Below, piece after piece: positions 1 through 11,216 of a stretch of 64,000 nucleotides of DNA (positions within the stretch are counted from its first letter, which is position 1; each line of letters begins with the position of its first letter). A model generated the notes under the pieces. That model was not told where the DNA came from and did no database searches. It saw nothing but the letters and a program-made list of their open reading frames with translations. The DNA is from Cutaneotrichosporon cavernicola (Eukaryota > Basidiomycota > Tremellomycetes > Trichosporonales > Trichosporonaceae), in NCBI RefSeq assembly GCF_030864355.1, contig NC_083396.1, positions 744,001 through 808,000 on the forward strand. Reading direction: 5' to 3'. Made by a program: the position numbers and the translations under genes.

Positions 1-42
1 TGGAGCGATCAGAGGGTGGTGCATGAAGTCGTAGCCCACGTT
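1..42 (-). other. Short coding-like fragment resembling the Tim22 N-terminal motif
   Basis: On the minus strand, bases 42-1 read NVGYDFMHHPLIAP in one open frame. The first part mirrors [11 protein letters not shown] of the Tim22 exon at 929-752, and the DNA matches at about 20 of 25 positions. A TATAAATT sequence lies upstream on the same strand (about 148-141). It may be the start of another minus-strand gene leaving the window, or a duplicated piece of TIM22. Too little is visible to decide. Confidence 0.3.
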
Positions 43-434
43 AGGCCGTCGTCTGGCTGTCCGAAGACAGACCAGAACCAGGCCGTCGCGACTTCAGTGT
101 ATCGTCATTTCGCTAGGAGAGAAGAAAAGAAAAGAGAACGAAATTTATACCTCGCGAGGGGAGAGGCGGCAGGGGGCGAGGAGGGGCGAGGCTAGGGAAG
201 GCAGGCGCGCCATGTGGCGCCGAAGTGCCGATGTGGCACTTGCCGGATGGCGCAGACAGACGCGCTTGTCTTCTGCTGCTGAGACCCGTGCTGGTGCAAG
301 ACGCGACCTAGCTCGCTATCAGCCACATGTAACTACCGCTCTCCTCGTCACTACTTTGGCGCTCAGACGAGCGCCAGCCTCGCTCTCCGCCTCGCTTAGA
401 GCCAAACGAATCCACAATTCACAATCAAACTCAC

Positions 435-929
435 CCCTTCAATCACACACTCATAACCCGAGTACAGCGCGCCGACCTTGGCGAACCCACGTCCTTGCGA
501 CAACATGTTGCGACCCATGTCTTTGACGACCGCCATCGTCTTGCCGCCCGTCGTGAGCTGCTGGTTCGCACGCGACAGTGGGTCGTCCAGCGCGAATGTC
601 GCGCCCATGAGCGAGACGAAACCACCGAGCGCAAAGCCTGCTGTCAGCGAGGGTCTACCGTTTGCAATGGTGAAGCTGCCGCCGGCGTTTTCTCGGCCAT
701 CTCCAGAAGCCTCAACCATTCGAGACTCTTGCGCGAGTCAGATGCACTCACCCATACCACCAGCCATCGCCACCTTTGTGGGGCAGTAGTGCATAAAGTC
801 GCCGCCGACCTTGGTCCACCTCTGCATCTGGCGGTATCCCTCCTTCTCCTCCTCAGTCGTTCCAGGTGGGTAGGGCTCGCTGCCCGGAAGGTATATTGGT
901 GCCAACCATGGGTTTCCAGGCTGAGCCAT
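435..929 (-). CDS. TIM22: Mitochondrial inner-membrane translocase subunit Tim22 (3' part not found)
   Basis: Tim22 is the channel subunit of the TIM22 complex, which inserts carrier proteins into the mitochondrial inner membrane. Exon 1 (929-752) starts [11 protein letters not shown] and holds the N-terminal [13 protein letters not shown] stretch. A 51-nt intron (751-701) follows, then exon 2 (700-435) with a Gly-rich membrane segment ([25 protein letters not shown]) and the conserved block ending [10 protein letters not shown]. At that point there is a good donor (GTGAGT, 434-429), but I cannot find the expected next exon (the YRAKND-type region and the last two membrane segments) in bases 1-434. 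Either the last intron is unusually long and the final exon lies off the window, or the gene is truncated: reading through the donor gives only about 13 more codons. Identification of the family is firm; the 3' structure is unresolved. Confidence 0.8.
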
Positions 930-1805
930 TTTGGTTGTATGCGCTAGATGTACGGGTAGTGTTTAGAGTCAAGAGACAGCGATGGCGAGATGGATGGCGA
1001 GGTGGATGTCGAGGTGGATGGCAAAGTGTGCGATGGATATGGCGATAGCGAGGACGACGGGTATGCGGCTGGTAAGAAAAAGTTGGCCCCGAGGCACGGG
1101 CGGAGGTCGGGAGCGACAACGGTGGGTGTTGGGTGGAGGAACGGATTAGAAGCCGTCTTGTCGCGTGGCTTTGGCATCGTCGGTTGGTTGTGACATGAAG
1201 TCACGTGATGAATCGGAAGTACTTGAGGCCCCGCAGCCCCAAGAGATAACAGAGCTGTGGGGGGGGAGGAAGGTAGAAGCGGGTGCGGAGTCAAGGGCAA
1301 GAGGCGCCGCCAGACACGGCCTCTTGACGCCGAGCATTCAATCATATCAACTCGCCATCCTCTCTCATCACTCGCTCAGTCTCACCTCGACACTGCCGAC
1401 ATCTAAAATTTACGCTCGAGTGCACAACAAACGGCCATCTTGTCCGCGTCATCCAAGAATACCTTGTCATTAGCGCACAGGCTGTACAGTGGCTTGGCGG
1501 TTACGCACAAACAGTAGGCCGGTAAATATTGGCCGTGCCGGGTCAATCCTGCGCCAGTGACGCAAAGTAGCTCCTGGGTTAACCACTTAGACGCCCTCCG
1601 CCCTCATCTACTCTACTTCCGAACTACCATCCCAGCTTCCCACCTCACATCCTATTCCTATTCACTTCACTCTACTCCACCACCCTTTCTCGTACACCTC
1701 TTCTACTTGTATTTCCTCTCAGTTCATCCCCTTCGCAACCCCCCACACTCCTTCCTTCCTCTCTCTTCGACCCTCCTTCCCCGACCTCCCGGAGAGCTCG
1801 CCATC
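930..1805. promoter_or_regulatory. Divergent promoter region TIM22 / SCT1
   Basis: This 876-bp gap separates two head-to-head genes. It holds a degenerate 12-nt tandem repeat (GATGGCGAGGTG-like, about 980-1022) close to TIM22. A palindromic CACGTG element sits at 1198-1209 and a long pyrimidine-rich stretch (about 1590-1800) just before the SCT1 start codon. I see no convincing gene; open frames here lack splice-consistent extension. Confidence 0.55.
1198..1209. promoter_or_regulatory. E-box-like palindrome AAGTCACGTGAT
   Basis: TCACGTGA at 1201-1208 lies about 270 bp upstream of the TIM22 start codon. The same 12-mer AAGTCACGTGAT occurs at 19448-19459 upstream of PAM18. CACGTG is the core site of bHLH factors such as Cbf1/USF-type regulators in fungi; a role here is inferred. 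Confidence 0.45.
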
Positions 1806-4347
1806 ATGCCCTCCGGCCTCTTTTGTGAGTATCAACCCCCTCATGTCCAGGACACTTGCTGAGTGACTCACCAGACGACTTCTTTATCGTATTCTGGCGG
1901 CTTGCCGTCCTCAACATCTTCTTCCGCGAGATCCGGTGAGTATAGATGACTGCCGTCTCGCCTCGGTCGCGGGCGTTTCCCACCCCGCCAAATTACTGAC
2001 GTCGCAGGCCGCGAGGCGCCTGGAATATCCCGAAGAAGGGCCCACTTCTCTTCATTGCCGCCCCTCATGCGAACCAGTTCCTCGACCCCCTAGTCCTCTT
2101 CAGCGAGGTTAGGAAAGAGTCTGGCCGCCGGGTGTCCATGTTGACTGCCGCCAAGGTGAGCTGAAAGCCATGGATGAATGTTCCGCTGACTCCAGTCCAT
2201 GGACCGCAAGTTCATCGGCGCCGTTGCTCGTGCATTCCATTCCAGTGCGTCCAGCCAGTGTCCACTGTTCCCAACTGATCCCAGTTCCCGTCTCGCGTGC
2301 TGCCGACTACGCCAAGACTGGAACCGGCAAGGTCATGCTTGACGACTCTAACGGCCTCATCGTCCGCGGCGTCGGCACCACGTTTACGAAACAGGTCCAG
2401 CCCCGGTCGCAGATCCTCCTGCCCAAGTCGATAGGTTTTGCCCAGGCCGCGATCGACGAAGTCATTTCCGACACTGAGCTCAGACTCAAGAGCGAGTTCA
2501 CGGTGCCCTCAAAGGACGGCAACTCAAACGTCAAGGCCACCAGTCGCGTCCGCACATACTGCGCCAATAAGGACGGATCCGGATACAAGCTCCTCCCGCA
2601 CGTTGACCAGGAGCAGACTTATGGTGCCGTCTTTGACACTCTTAACAAGGGCAACTGCATCGGCATCTTCCCCGAGGGAGGTTCGCACGACCGTACCGAC
2701 TTCCTTCCTCTCAAGGCGGGCTTCTCCATCATGGCTCTGGGCGCAATGGCTGCCAACCCGGACCTTGACGTCAAGCTCGTTCCCGTCGGCCTGTCGTACT
2801 TCCACGCCCACAAGTTCCGCTCCCGTGCCGTCATCGAGTTTGGTGCACCCATCAGCTGCACGCCGGAGCTCGTCAACATGTACAAGGAGGGTGGAGCCAA
2901 GAAGCGTGAGGCGTGCGGCAAGCTCCTCGAGCAGGTCCACGACGCACTCCGCACTGTCACTCTCCGTGCGCCCGACTGGGAGACCCTCCAGGTGATTTAG
3001 TACTTGCAACCTCTAGCTGACATCAGGTTGTCCAAGCCGCCCGCCGCCTCTACCGCGTTCCCGGCCAGAGCCTCACCCTCGGCCAGGTTGTCCAGCTCAG
3101 CAAGCACTTCATGGAGGGCTATCTCCACTACCAGCACGACCCTCGCGTTGTCGAGCTCCGCGAACGCACCCTCGTGTACAACCGCAAGCTTCGCGACATG
3201 GGCATCGCCGACCACCAGGTCGAGCGCGCTTCCAACACCTCGGTCCGCTCGCTTCTTCTTCTCATCTACCGCACTGGTCTCCTTCTCTGGTGGGGTCTGC
3301 TGTCGCTCCCTGGTGGTCTTCTCCACGCTCCCGTCTTCACTCTAGCCAAGATCATCTCGCACCAGAAGGCCAAGGGTGAGCACATCCATTCCCATTCGAG
3401 CTAACAGTCCAGAGGCCCTCGCTGCGTCCACTGTCAAGATCCAGGCTCGCGACGTGCTCGCCACCTGGAAGGTGCTCGTGTCTCTTGCCATTACGCCGCT
3501 TCTCTACCTCGTCTACGCTCTCGCAGCCCAGGTAATCGCATACAAGTACGACCTCATCCCCGAATACCGTCGCTACCTTCCGCTGTTCATGTTCGCCTTC
3601 CTTCCCTCGCTCGGTTACAGCGCTCTGAAGTTTGGTGAGGCTGGCATGGACGTCTTCAAGTCCCTCCGGCCTCTATTCCTCTCGGTGTGGCCGTGGAACC
3701 ATCACGAGATCGACACGCTCCGCACCATGCGCGAGGAGCTGTCGGAGGACATCAACGAGGTTATCGCCGAGTTTGGCCCCAAGTTGTACGACAACTTTGA
3801 GAAGTCACGCTACATGCCGTCCGCGAAGTCGCCCCGCTCTCGTGTCAACAACGACTCTGTCCTCTCGCACCCGATCAACTGGCTCGACGACCGCATCTTT
3901 GGCTGGAACCGCCGCGGCTCGGCCGTGCAGGCGTGGGAGAATGCCTCGACCGGTGCCCGCTCCGAGCCTGGCACGGCTCCCGGTTCGCCGCGCATACCTG
4001 GCAGCCCGCGCGATTCGGATGACGAGGAGGAGGCGGACGTCGACTACGACGACATCCTCGCCGTCGTCGACATGTCTGGTGGTCGCGGTGCTTCGTCGCC
4101 CCGCCGCCGTGCTGGTCGCTCGTACTCGGACCTCACGCAGATGCGCAAGAAGGAGGAGGAGCTGAGCAACACCGAGGCCCTCCAGTCCGACTACCTTGCG
4201 CCTGACGCTGTGCCCGAGCACGTCCTCAAGTCGGACCTTGCGAGCTCCATCAATGAGGAAGCGCCGGGCCTTCACCAGCGCAAGCCGTACCCTCCTAATG
4301 GCGCCAACACCACTGGCAGTGCCCTCGGCCTCGACAGGGGCGAGTGA
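1806..4347 (+). CDS. SCT1: Glycerol-3-phosphate / dihydroxyacetone-phosphate acyltransferase, Sct1/Gpt2 type
   Basis: Catalyses the first acylation of glycerol-3-phosphate (or DHAP) in phospholipid and triacylglycerol synthesis at the ER. Seven exons with six introns of about 34-50 nt splice to 755 residues: 1806-1824, 1875-1935, 2008-2155, 2196-2244, 2285-2991, 3027-3375, 3413-4347. Acyltransferase block I appears as HANQFLDP (from residue 47) and block III as FPEGGSHDR (from about residue 221). Two hydrophobic pairs follow (SLLLLIYRTGLLLWWGLL; VSLAITPLLYLVYALAAQVIA), then a Ser/Arg-rich acidic C-terminal tail of about 170 residues, as in fungal Sct1/Gpt2. The first exon has only 19 coding bases. 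S. cerevisiae has two paralogues, SCT1 and GPT2; which one is orthologous cannot be told here. Confidence 0.9.
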
Positions 4348-4769
4348 GCTGCGTCACATCACATACATCCAAACTCTCTAGGTCCTGCTGAGCCTCCAGG
4401 GTATCATATATTAGCTGCACGACTGTGAATAGATGCATCGCATGGGTACCGATTCATGCGGCATTCATCCGGGCAGCTCTCGAGCGGCCATGACTCGGAA
4501 ACCGTGGACAGGTGGACGCGCCACACTGTGAGGGTTGGAGATTGTCCTCGCGTGGCTTTCCAAGCTCCTTTTCTTGCCGATCTTGCCTGCTAAGCTGCTA
4601 ACCTCGAAACTCCCTGGAGACACTGATATACACATTACTTTCATTATTTTCGAGCACGCGATCGTGAGATCGTTGTTCATGTGGTTATGGATACGGATTA
4701 CGGAGCTGCTCTCCCGCGTAGGGGAGGATAACGCTACTGACGCATCGACGCGCCATCATCCGCCACACC
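4348..4769. other. Convergent 3' intergenic region
   Basis: Lies between the stop codons of SCT1 (+) and NHA1 (-). It should contain both transcription terminators. No gene or clear repeat is visible. Confidence 0.5.
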
Positions 4770-6658
4770 TTATACATGCCACGTACCATGGCCGTGGTGG
4801 CCGAGGTCGGGCGTGCTGCGCCCGCTGACGTTGGAGGTACGGCCCCAGCCGCGGACGTGGTCCTGTTCGTATGTAGTCTCACTGCCCTCCATGTGGCTCA
4901 TGTTGCTCTGGCTAACTGAGCCGGGCTTGCCAGGCACATGGAGGAGCGAGTCGTCAACGGCCTTGGTGGCAGTGCACTCGATGGTTTGGGCCGAGGTGTT
5001 GCTGTGGATAGGGAGCTGAGGGAGGGCACTGACGGGAGGAACCCCGCGGAGACTCTTGGCATCCAGCAAGTCGGCATGACCGCCGGAAAAGAGCTTGGAG
5101 GGGTCGAAGCCGAACAAGCGCTGAAGAAGCATGCCAAGCGGGATCGTGATGCCGTGGACAATGATCGAGGTCATGATGATAAAGTAGACGACGGGCAGCA
5201 CCATAGCGTACAGGCGCGGACGGGCGTCGTGAGGGACCCAGTGGAGGGCGACCTGGGCGTAGAAGAGCGCACCGACACCGATAGGGCCGAAGTAGCCGGC
5301 GAAGAGGGCCTCGCGCCATGTTGCCAAGGTGGGGATGACCGGCGACAGAGGTGAGCGATATTCTGACCAACCAACTCACGAGCATCCAAACCCAAGGAAG
5401 GCGGCGGACCAGCATAACACAGATGCCCAGGACGACAAGGCGCCAAGGAGTAATGCTCCAGAAATTGCCAAACTGGTCCCAAGGCATGATGGCGCCGATG
5501 AAGAGGAAAATACCCTGTGCGTTTAGTATGGACATGATGGAGTGACACTTACACTGTTGAGCAGGCAGTCGATAACTTCCTGGAAAGCCTGGCCCTCGCT
5601 ACCCTCTCGGTAGCTGTCGTCCCAGTTCATGACATTGCCCACGACGAAGCACGACAGAATGTCGTCCGAGCCGAGGATCCCGACGATGCCGAGGGTGAGG
5701 AAGGTGATGGCGACGCAGAAGGCCAGATAAGACTCGTGCTCAATGTAGCTAAGAAGGTGTGAGTACATCTTTGTGGACCAGCTTACTGGTGCTTCTCGGC
5801 GTAGAGGAGAGCCTTGCGCGCGACGTAGCCGATCACGATCCCAAGTACGACTGACACGATGATCTGGTAGACCACAATGTCGTAGAACCTGGCGTGAGTT
5901 ATGGAGCAGATGAGAGTCAGAAGATACTTACCACTGGCCAATAGCGCCACCGACTGTGCTGACCACATTGCCGGGCTCGTACCGCAAGATAAGGAGCAGG
6001 GGGATGAACAGGAAGGGGAAGCCCAAGCCATCGTTCGCACCAGCCTCGGCCAGGATAATGTTTCGGACGCCGAGGGGTACATACTTCTCGGCAAAACGGC
6101 CTGAACATGTGAGCAAGGGGCTAAGGTGGAGACCGATGTGCACATACCCTTGCAGATGGAGTTGGCTAGTACCGGGTCTGTCGGGGTAACGCAGGAACCG
6201 ATGACCAGGGCCTCGCAGAACGTCATGCCCGGGATGAGGCCCCAAACCAGCAGACCGACGGTGAACCACGCGGTCGTCATCACTGGGAGCAGGAGAATTG
6301 AAAGACTGTGCTTCTGGCGCCAGATGTACTTCATCGGCAGGTTGAGGCCGGTAAACAGGACCTGGAGACCCATGACGATACGCGAGATCTGGTAAGTGAC
6401 GTAGTCGAGCTGATGCTCGTCGCCGTGTACCCAGTCGATAGGTGAGAATACGCCCGCCCCAATGGGGCCAAAGGCGATACCTACAAGGAAGGCCATTAGC
6501 GCCTCAGCTGGATAGTCAGCTCGTGTGCATCGCTGCGTGTTTGGCATACACATGTAGAGGCGTTCCTTGAAGTAGAAGGACACGAGTCCGAAGAAAACGA
6601 GGTACCCGCCAAAGATGGCGAGCGACTGCGACGTCTCATTGATGTCAAGCTTGACCAT
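4770..6658 (-). CDS. NHA1: Plasma-membrane Na+/H+ antiporter, fungal Nha1 (CPA1) type
   Basis: Exports Na+/K+ in exchange for H+. The start codon is at 6658 (MVKLDINETSQSLAIFGGY). At least six short introns are needed. Joined exons give the family order: LYMSEALMAFLVGIAFGP (after a 44-nt intron), a hydrophobic segment ending GSCVTPTDPVLAN (the TDP site of CPA1 transporters), then AEAGANDGLGFPFLFIPL with the ND pair used for cation/proton exchange. More membrane helices follow (FYDIVVYQIIVSVVLGIVIGY; LAFCVAITFLTLGIVGILG; GIFLFIGAIMPWDQFGNFW). The last exon carries the final helices and a hydrophilic tail of roughly 90 residues. That tail is short beside the several-hundred-residue tail of S. 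cerevisiae Nha1, but short tails are usual in many fungi. The gene is convergent with SCT1 and divergent from VPS35. Confidence 0.87.
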
Positions 6659-7679
6659 GATGCTAGGGCACGGACGTTAGGCTAGGAAAATTTGGCCAAG
6701 ACTTCAGCACTGAGGCTCGAGGTTGTAAGTTGAGGATAGAGACCAAAACTGGTGCCAAGAGAACCTAGCACAGGGGAAGTGCAATCAAAATCTGTTGATC
6801 TTGGATCGATAAACAGTAGGGTGTCTAGCGCCAAGGAAGGTAGTCCCGTGTCTCGCGGATTGCGAGCGGGCTGAAGTTGACTAGGGAGTAGGGGATGACC
6901 ATTCAAGGTCCGCCAAGGATGCCAAGGCCAGAGTTGGGAAGGTACGGAGACCTGTTGAGCAAACGAGTTCTATTAGTGACCAGAGAAGATTTAGTTGACG
7001 TTGGACGTTGGGCGTTGGACTTTGGGTGACGTTGGGTGCAAAGTCCCAAGCAAGTGTGGCGTACGGTGACTGCGAGGTTGGAGGACCGGGGTTGCTTTCT
7101 TGACTGATTGCTGAGAGAACTGGGAGAAAGTTAGGAAGGATCAGTTCATGTCTGCTTTAGAGAGTTTTTAAGGTTAGCAGACGCGGTCTGAGCGTCCCTC
7201 AAACATGGAAAGTTGCCCCGCGGGGCGACGAAGGGACCGCCGCTGCCGAGAGTTCTAGCGTCCCAATCCTACCCATGTCCGCCCAAGCGGCGGTCCGAGC
7301 AGTGCTAGCAAGCTCTTGGCAGGGTAACGATCAAAGGCATACGCTATAAGAAGAGGTTTGAGCGGTTTATCTGTGTGGCAAGAGGAATGAAGAGGAAGGA
7401 TTCGTTTATGATGCTCACATGTCAACCTCCACTTTGATCAGCTCTCCAAAAGCTCATCTGGACCGAAAAAAAACTGCCACGTGAAAACCATGTGCCTCTT
7501 TATTGTTCGGAATCAAATGGACTGCAACGGTGTGCACTGCTTGAGGCGTCATCGTAGCGTGCTGTCGCCTTCCTCGCGCAGCTAGCGGTTGTGCTGACAA
7601 GCGATCATTTCATTCATCTACCACACTTAACTCCATATCCATATCACCTCATCGAGCAACTCCAGCTCAATATCCTACC
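6659..7679. promoter_or_regulatory. Divergent promoter region NHA1 / VPS35
   Basis: A 1,021-bp non-coding stretch separates two head-to-head genes. It includes short direct repeats of GACGTTGG/GCGTTGGAC around 6995-7030 and a CACGTG core at about 7477. No plausible gene is seen. Confidence 0.5.
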
Positions 7680-10653
7680 ATGTCGGTCTCAGAGGATCCA
7701 AAGATCCTCGCCGACGCCCTCAATGTCGTCAAAGTACAGACTGTACAGCTCCGGCGGTGTCTCGAGGCAGAGGAGATCATGGAGGCTCTCAAGGCCGCAT
7801 CAACCATGTTGTCCGAGCTTCGCACCTCGTCCCTCTCGCCGAAACAGTACTATGAGCTGTACATGGCTGTCTTTGACAGCCTCCGATACCTCAGCACGTA
7901 CCTGTACGAAGCGCACGTCGACGGACGGCATCATCTGGCCGACCTCTACGAGCTTGTCCAGTGAGGCGTTCATCCGTGAGCTGGCTGACACACAGGTACG
8001 CCGGTAACATTGTACCCCGCCTGTACCTCATGATTACGGTCGGGTCGGTGTACATGTCCATTCCGGACGCACCAGTGCGCGAGATCATGAAGGACATGCT
8101 CGAGATGTCCCGTGGCGTGCAGCATCCGACACGAGGCCTGTTCCTCCGCCACTACCTCTCGGGCCAGACGCGTGATTTCCTCCCTGTCGGAAGCGAGGAC
8201 GGGTGAGCTAGCTCGTTCTCAACGTCCAGCTGACAACAGACCTTTGGGCAACCTGCAGGACTCGATCGGTTTCGTGCTTACCAACTTCATCGAGATGAAC
8301 AAGCTGTGGGTGCGGCTGCAGCACCAGGGCCATTCGCGTGAGCGCGAGAAGCGCGAAATGGAGCGGCGCGACCTGCGCATTCTTGTTGGCACCAACCTCG
8401 TGCGCCTCTCGCAGCTCGAGGGAGTGGAGGTCGAGATGTACCAGAAGATGATCCTGCCAGCGGTCCTCGAGCAAGTTGTCAACTGCAAGGATGTCATCGC
8501 GCAGGAGTACCTCATGGAGGTAGTTATACAGGTATTCACAGACGAGTTCCACCTGCACACGCTTCCACAGTTCCTCGGCGCAACAGCGCAGTTGCACCCC
8601 CGCGTCAACGTCAAGCAGATTGTCATCGCTCTCATCGACAGATTGGCTGCGTTTGCCGCGCGTGAGGCAGAGAATGAGGATCCCGACGAGAAGAAGCGAG
8701 GAGAAGAGGAGGCTGCCCGTCGCTTAGCGGACAAGGTCAAGGGCATGCGCATCAAGGGCTCACCACCAACATCGCCCACGGAGGCAAAGTTACCCTCGCC
8801 TCGGCCGGCCGAGGCGGACGAGTGGGCTAACACGTCGGTCGCGGACGGTGCAGAAACGGAAGGCCAGGGGAGCGAAGGAGAGAACAAGGAGACGGTGGAC
8901 GAGTCCAAGGAGAACGGTGGCGCCGAGGGAGAGAAGAATGAGGAGGAGACTGCCGAGCCAGAGAAGCCTGCGCCGCACAAGTTGAGGACATTCCGCGGCA
9001 TCCCCGAGGACGCACACCTGTTCGAGGTGTTCTGGCAACAGATCGTGGAGCTGATTAAGGTGAGTTCAATGTGGTATGAAACGAGCTGACGTCCAGGCTC
9101 GCCCAGATCTGTCCGTCCAGGACATCACCGCGTTGTTCGTGTCGCTCGCCAACCTCTCTCTCAGCTGTTATCCAGACCGGCTCGAGTACATTGACCAGAT
9201 CCTGTCGTACGCGACGACGAAGGTCCACGACTACCAGAACTCGCCCGACCTCCATGCCCCGCAGACAACTGCCAACCTTTTAGCACTTCTTCTCGCCCCG
9301 ATCCTTTCTTACCTCTCTGTCCTCACCCTGCTCGCCATACCCAGCTACATCCCCCTGCTTTCTGTGCAGCCTTACACGACCCGCGCGTCCATTGGCCAGG
9401 CAGTCGTGTCCAGTGTTCTCAAGAATGACACTCTCATTGAGACAACCTCTGACGTCGAAGGAGTCCTCGGCCTCTGTGCCGTGCTCGTGCGCGACCAGAA
9501 GGACTCGGCTAGCGGAGCACCCCGTCACGCCCGTCAACCGATTGACCTGCGCGAGATGGCTGAGGAGCAGGGCTGGGTTGCACGTATGGTGCACCTGTTC
9601 CGCTCCGAAGATCTGCACGTCCAGTTTGACCTGTTACAGACGGCCAACAAGCTGTTAGCCGAGGGCGGCGAACGGATCCGCTGGACCTTCCCGCCCCTTA
9701 TTGCAAGCAGCATCCAGCTTGCACGGAGATTCAAGACGCGACAGCCGGACGAGAAGGACTGGGAGCAGCGCGTCACATCGCTGTTCAAGTTTATTCACCG
9801 CCTCATCTCGATCTTGTATACGAAGGTCGAGGCACCAGAGACTTGCCTCCAACTTTTCCTCTTGGCAGGACAGGTTGCCGACGACTGCGGCCTCGAGGAG
9901 CTGGCATACGAGTTCTTCGTGCAGGCGTTCGTCATCTACGAGGAGAGCATCTCCGAGTCGCGGGCACAGCTCCAGGCCATCACTGGGATCATCTCGGCGC
10001 TGCAGAGCTCTCGCGTCTTCGGGCCGGATAACTACGATACGCTCATTACCAAGGCGGCGCTTCACGGGTCCAAGTTGCTCAAGAAGAGCCACCAGGCGAC
10101 GGCTGTGCTGTACGCGTCGCACATGTGGTGGCAGACAGATGAGCCTGGGCGGGAGCGGCACGAGGTCAACAAGCCACTGCGCGACGGCAAGCGTGTGCTC
10201 GAATGTCTGCAGAAGAGTCTGCGCATCGCTACGGGCTGCATTGACGAGCTCACCAGTGTGCAGCTGTACGTCGACGCGCTCGACCGCTACATCTACTACT
10301 TTGAGCAGGGTGTCGAGGCCGTCACACCAAAGTACATCAACTCTCTCGTCGAACTCATCACTTCCAACATTGACGCGGTGCACTCCACGGACGTGCACCC
10401 CGCCTCGGCGAGCCCACCTGGTCTCATCGACGGCATCAACACGCCCGACATGATTGTTAAGGTGAGCTCCCCTGCTCGAGACAGCTGACAGCAGCACTTT
10501 ACCAACACGCTCCGGTGCATCCGTAACAAGCAGACGTTGCATGCCCAGCGGCGCGAGCCCGAGGACGAGGAAGACGGCGAGGAGCGCCCGCTTGTCGTTG
10601 ACTGGAGCGCGGTGGATGTTGTCGGCGGCTGCCTGAAGATGGGCATCGCGTAG
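7680..10653 (+). CDS. VPS35: Retromer cargo-recognition subunit Vps35
   Basis: Core of the retromer coat (with Vps26/Vps29), which retrieves receptors such as Vps10 from endosomes to the Golgi. Five exons (7680-7960, 7996-8202, 8240-9059, 9097-10461, 10495-10653) splice to 943 residues. The N-terminal half holds the invariant PRLYLM motif (residues 101-106, in [20 protein letters not shown]), the Vps26-binding site in known Vps35 proteins. An acidic, Ser/Glu-rich insert encoded at about 8690-8970 ([16 protein letters not shown] onward) separates the two alpha-solenoid halves. The C-terminal half carries the Vps29-binding helices (e.g. [35 protein letters not shown]). All introns are 34-41 nt. 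Confidence 0.95.
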
Positions 10654-11216
10654 CTTTCTGGGTTAGTTTTTGTATAAGGGAACTTATGGATGATCATTGC
10701 AAGAGGGATGTGTGGTGGGCCTGCGTGAACCATGGCCCGGGCTATTCTGGAAACGGAGTCGAGAGTTGATTGGAACACCATTCCACCCAGGGGGGTGTGT
10801 GGTCTCTGGTAAGGCCCCAGAAAAGACAACCTTTTGCCTTGATACCGTCATGGTCCAGCGGTTGTCTTGTTCATAACGTGCATCGCCATGCACATCTGCA
10901 GACATGCAGGCAATATTCGTTTTCAGTTGCGTCGCTCCCGACTGAATACCACGTTCCCAAGCAGGCCAAGCGCAGTGTCCATGGTTTAGCCAGGTTAGTA
11001 AATGGGTGGCGAGTCATTGAGCGGCTTCCTTCGCTCTCCATTGATTTTGTTCACCGTCATCCACTCACTCTCTGGCGCTATCCTACCTCTTCTCCCATTC
11101 TCCTTCAATTTGTTGTGCATCAATAGCTTTTAGTTTCTTTGCCCGTATCCTATCCTCACATCAACGCCACCGTCGTCACAACCTCAACCTCGGACGGCGG
11201 GCGAAATCCAGTAGTA
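10654..11216. other. Intergenic region after VPS35
   Basis: 563 bp between the VPS35 stop codon and the first ATG of the next reading frame. Holds the VPS35 terminator and a pyrimidine-rich stretch (about 11040-11130) that could be the promoter/leader of the downstream frame. No other gene is seen. Confidence 0.45.

Noticed and set aside
8219..9001. 260-codon minus frame inside VPS35
   Set aside because: Antisense to well-conserved VPS35 exons; composition is Ser/Arg/Cys-rich and no domain is seen.
9655..10542. 295-codon minus frame inside VPS35
   Set aside because: Shadow of the VPS35 C-terminal exons; it crosses real splice sites of the sense gene.
11139..11216. Upstream extension of the coiled-coil hypothetical
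   Set aside because: The frame is open to 11139 but begins with TTG; the first ATG is at 11217, so the longer start is not supported.
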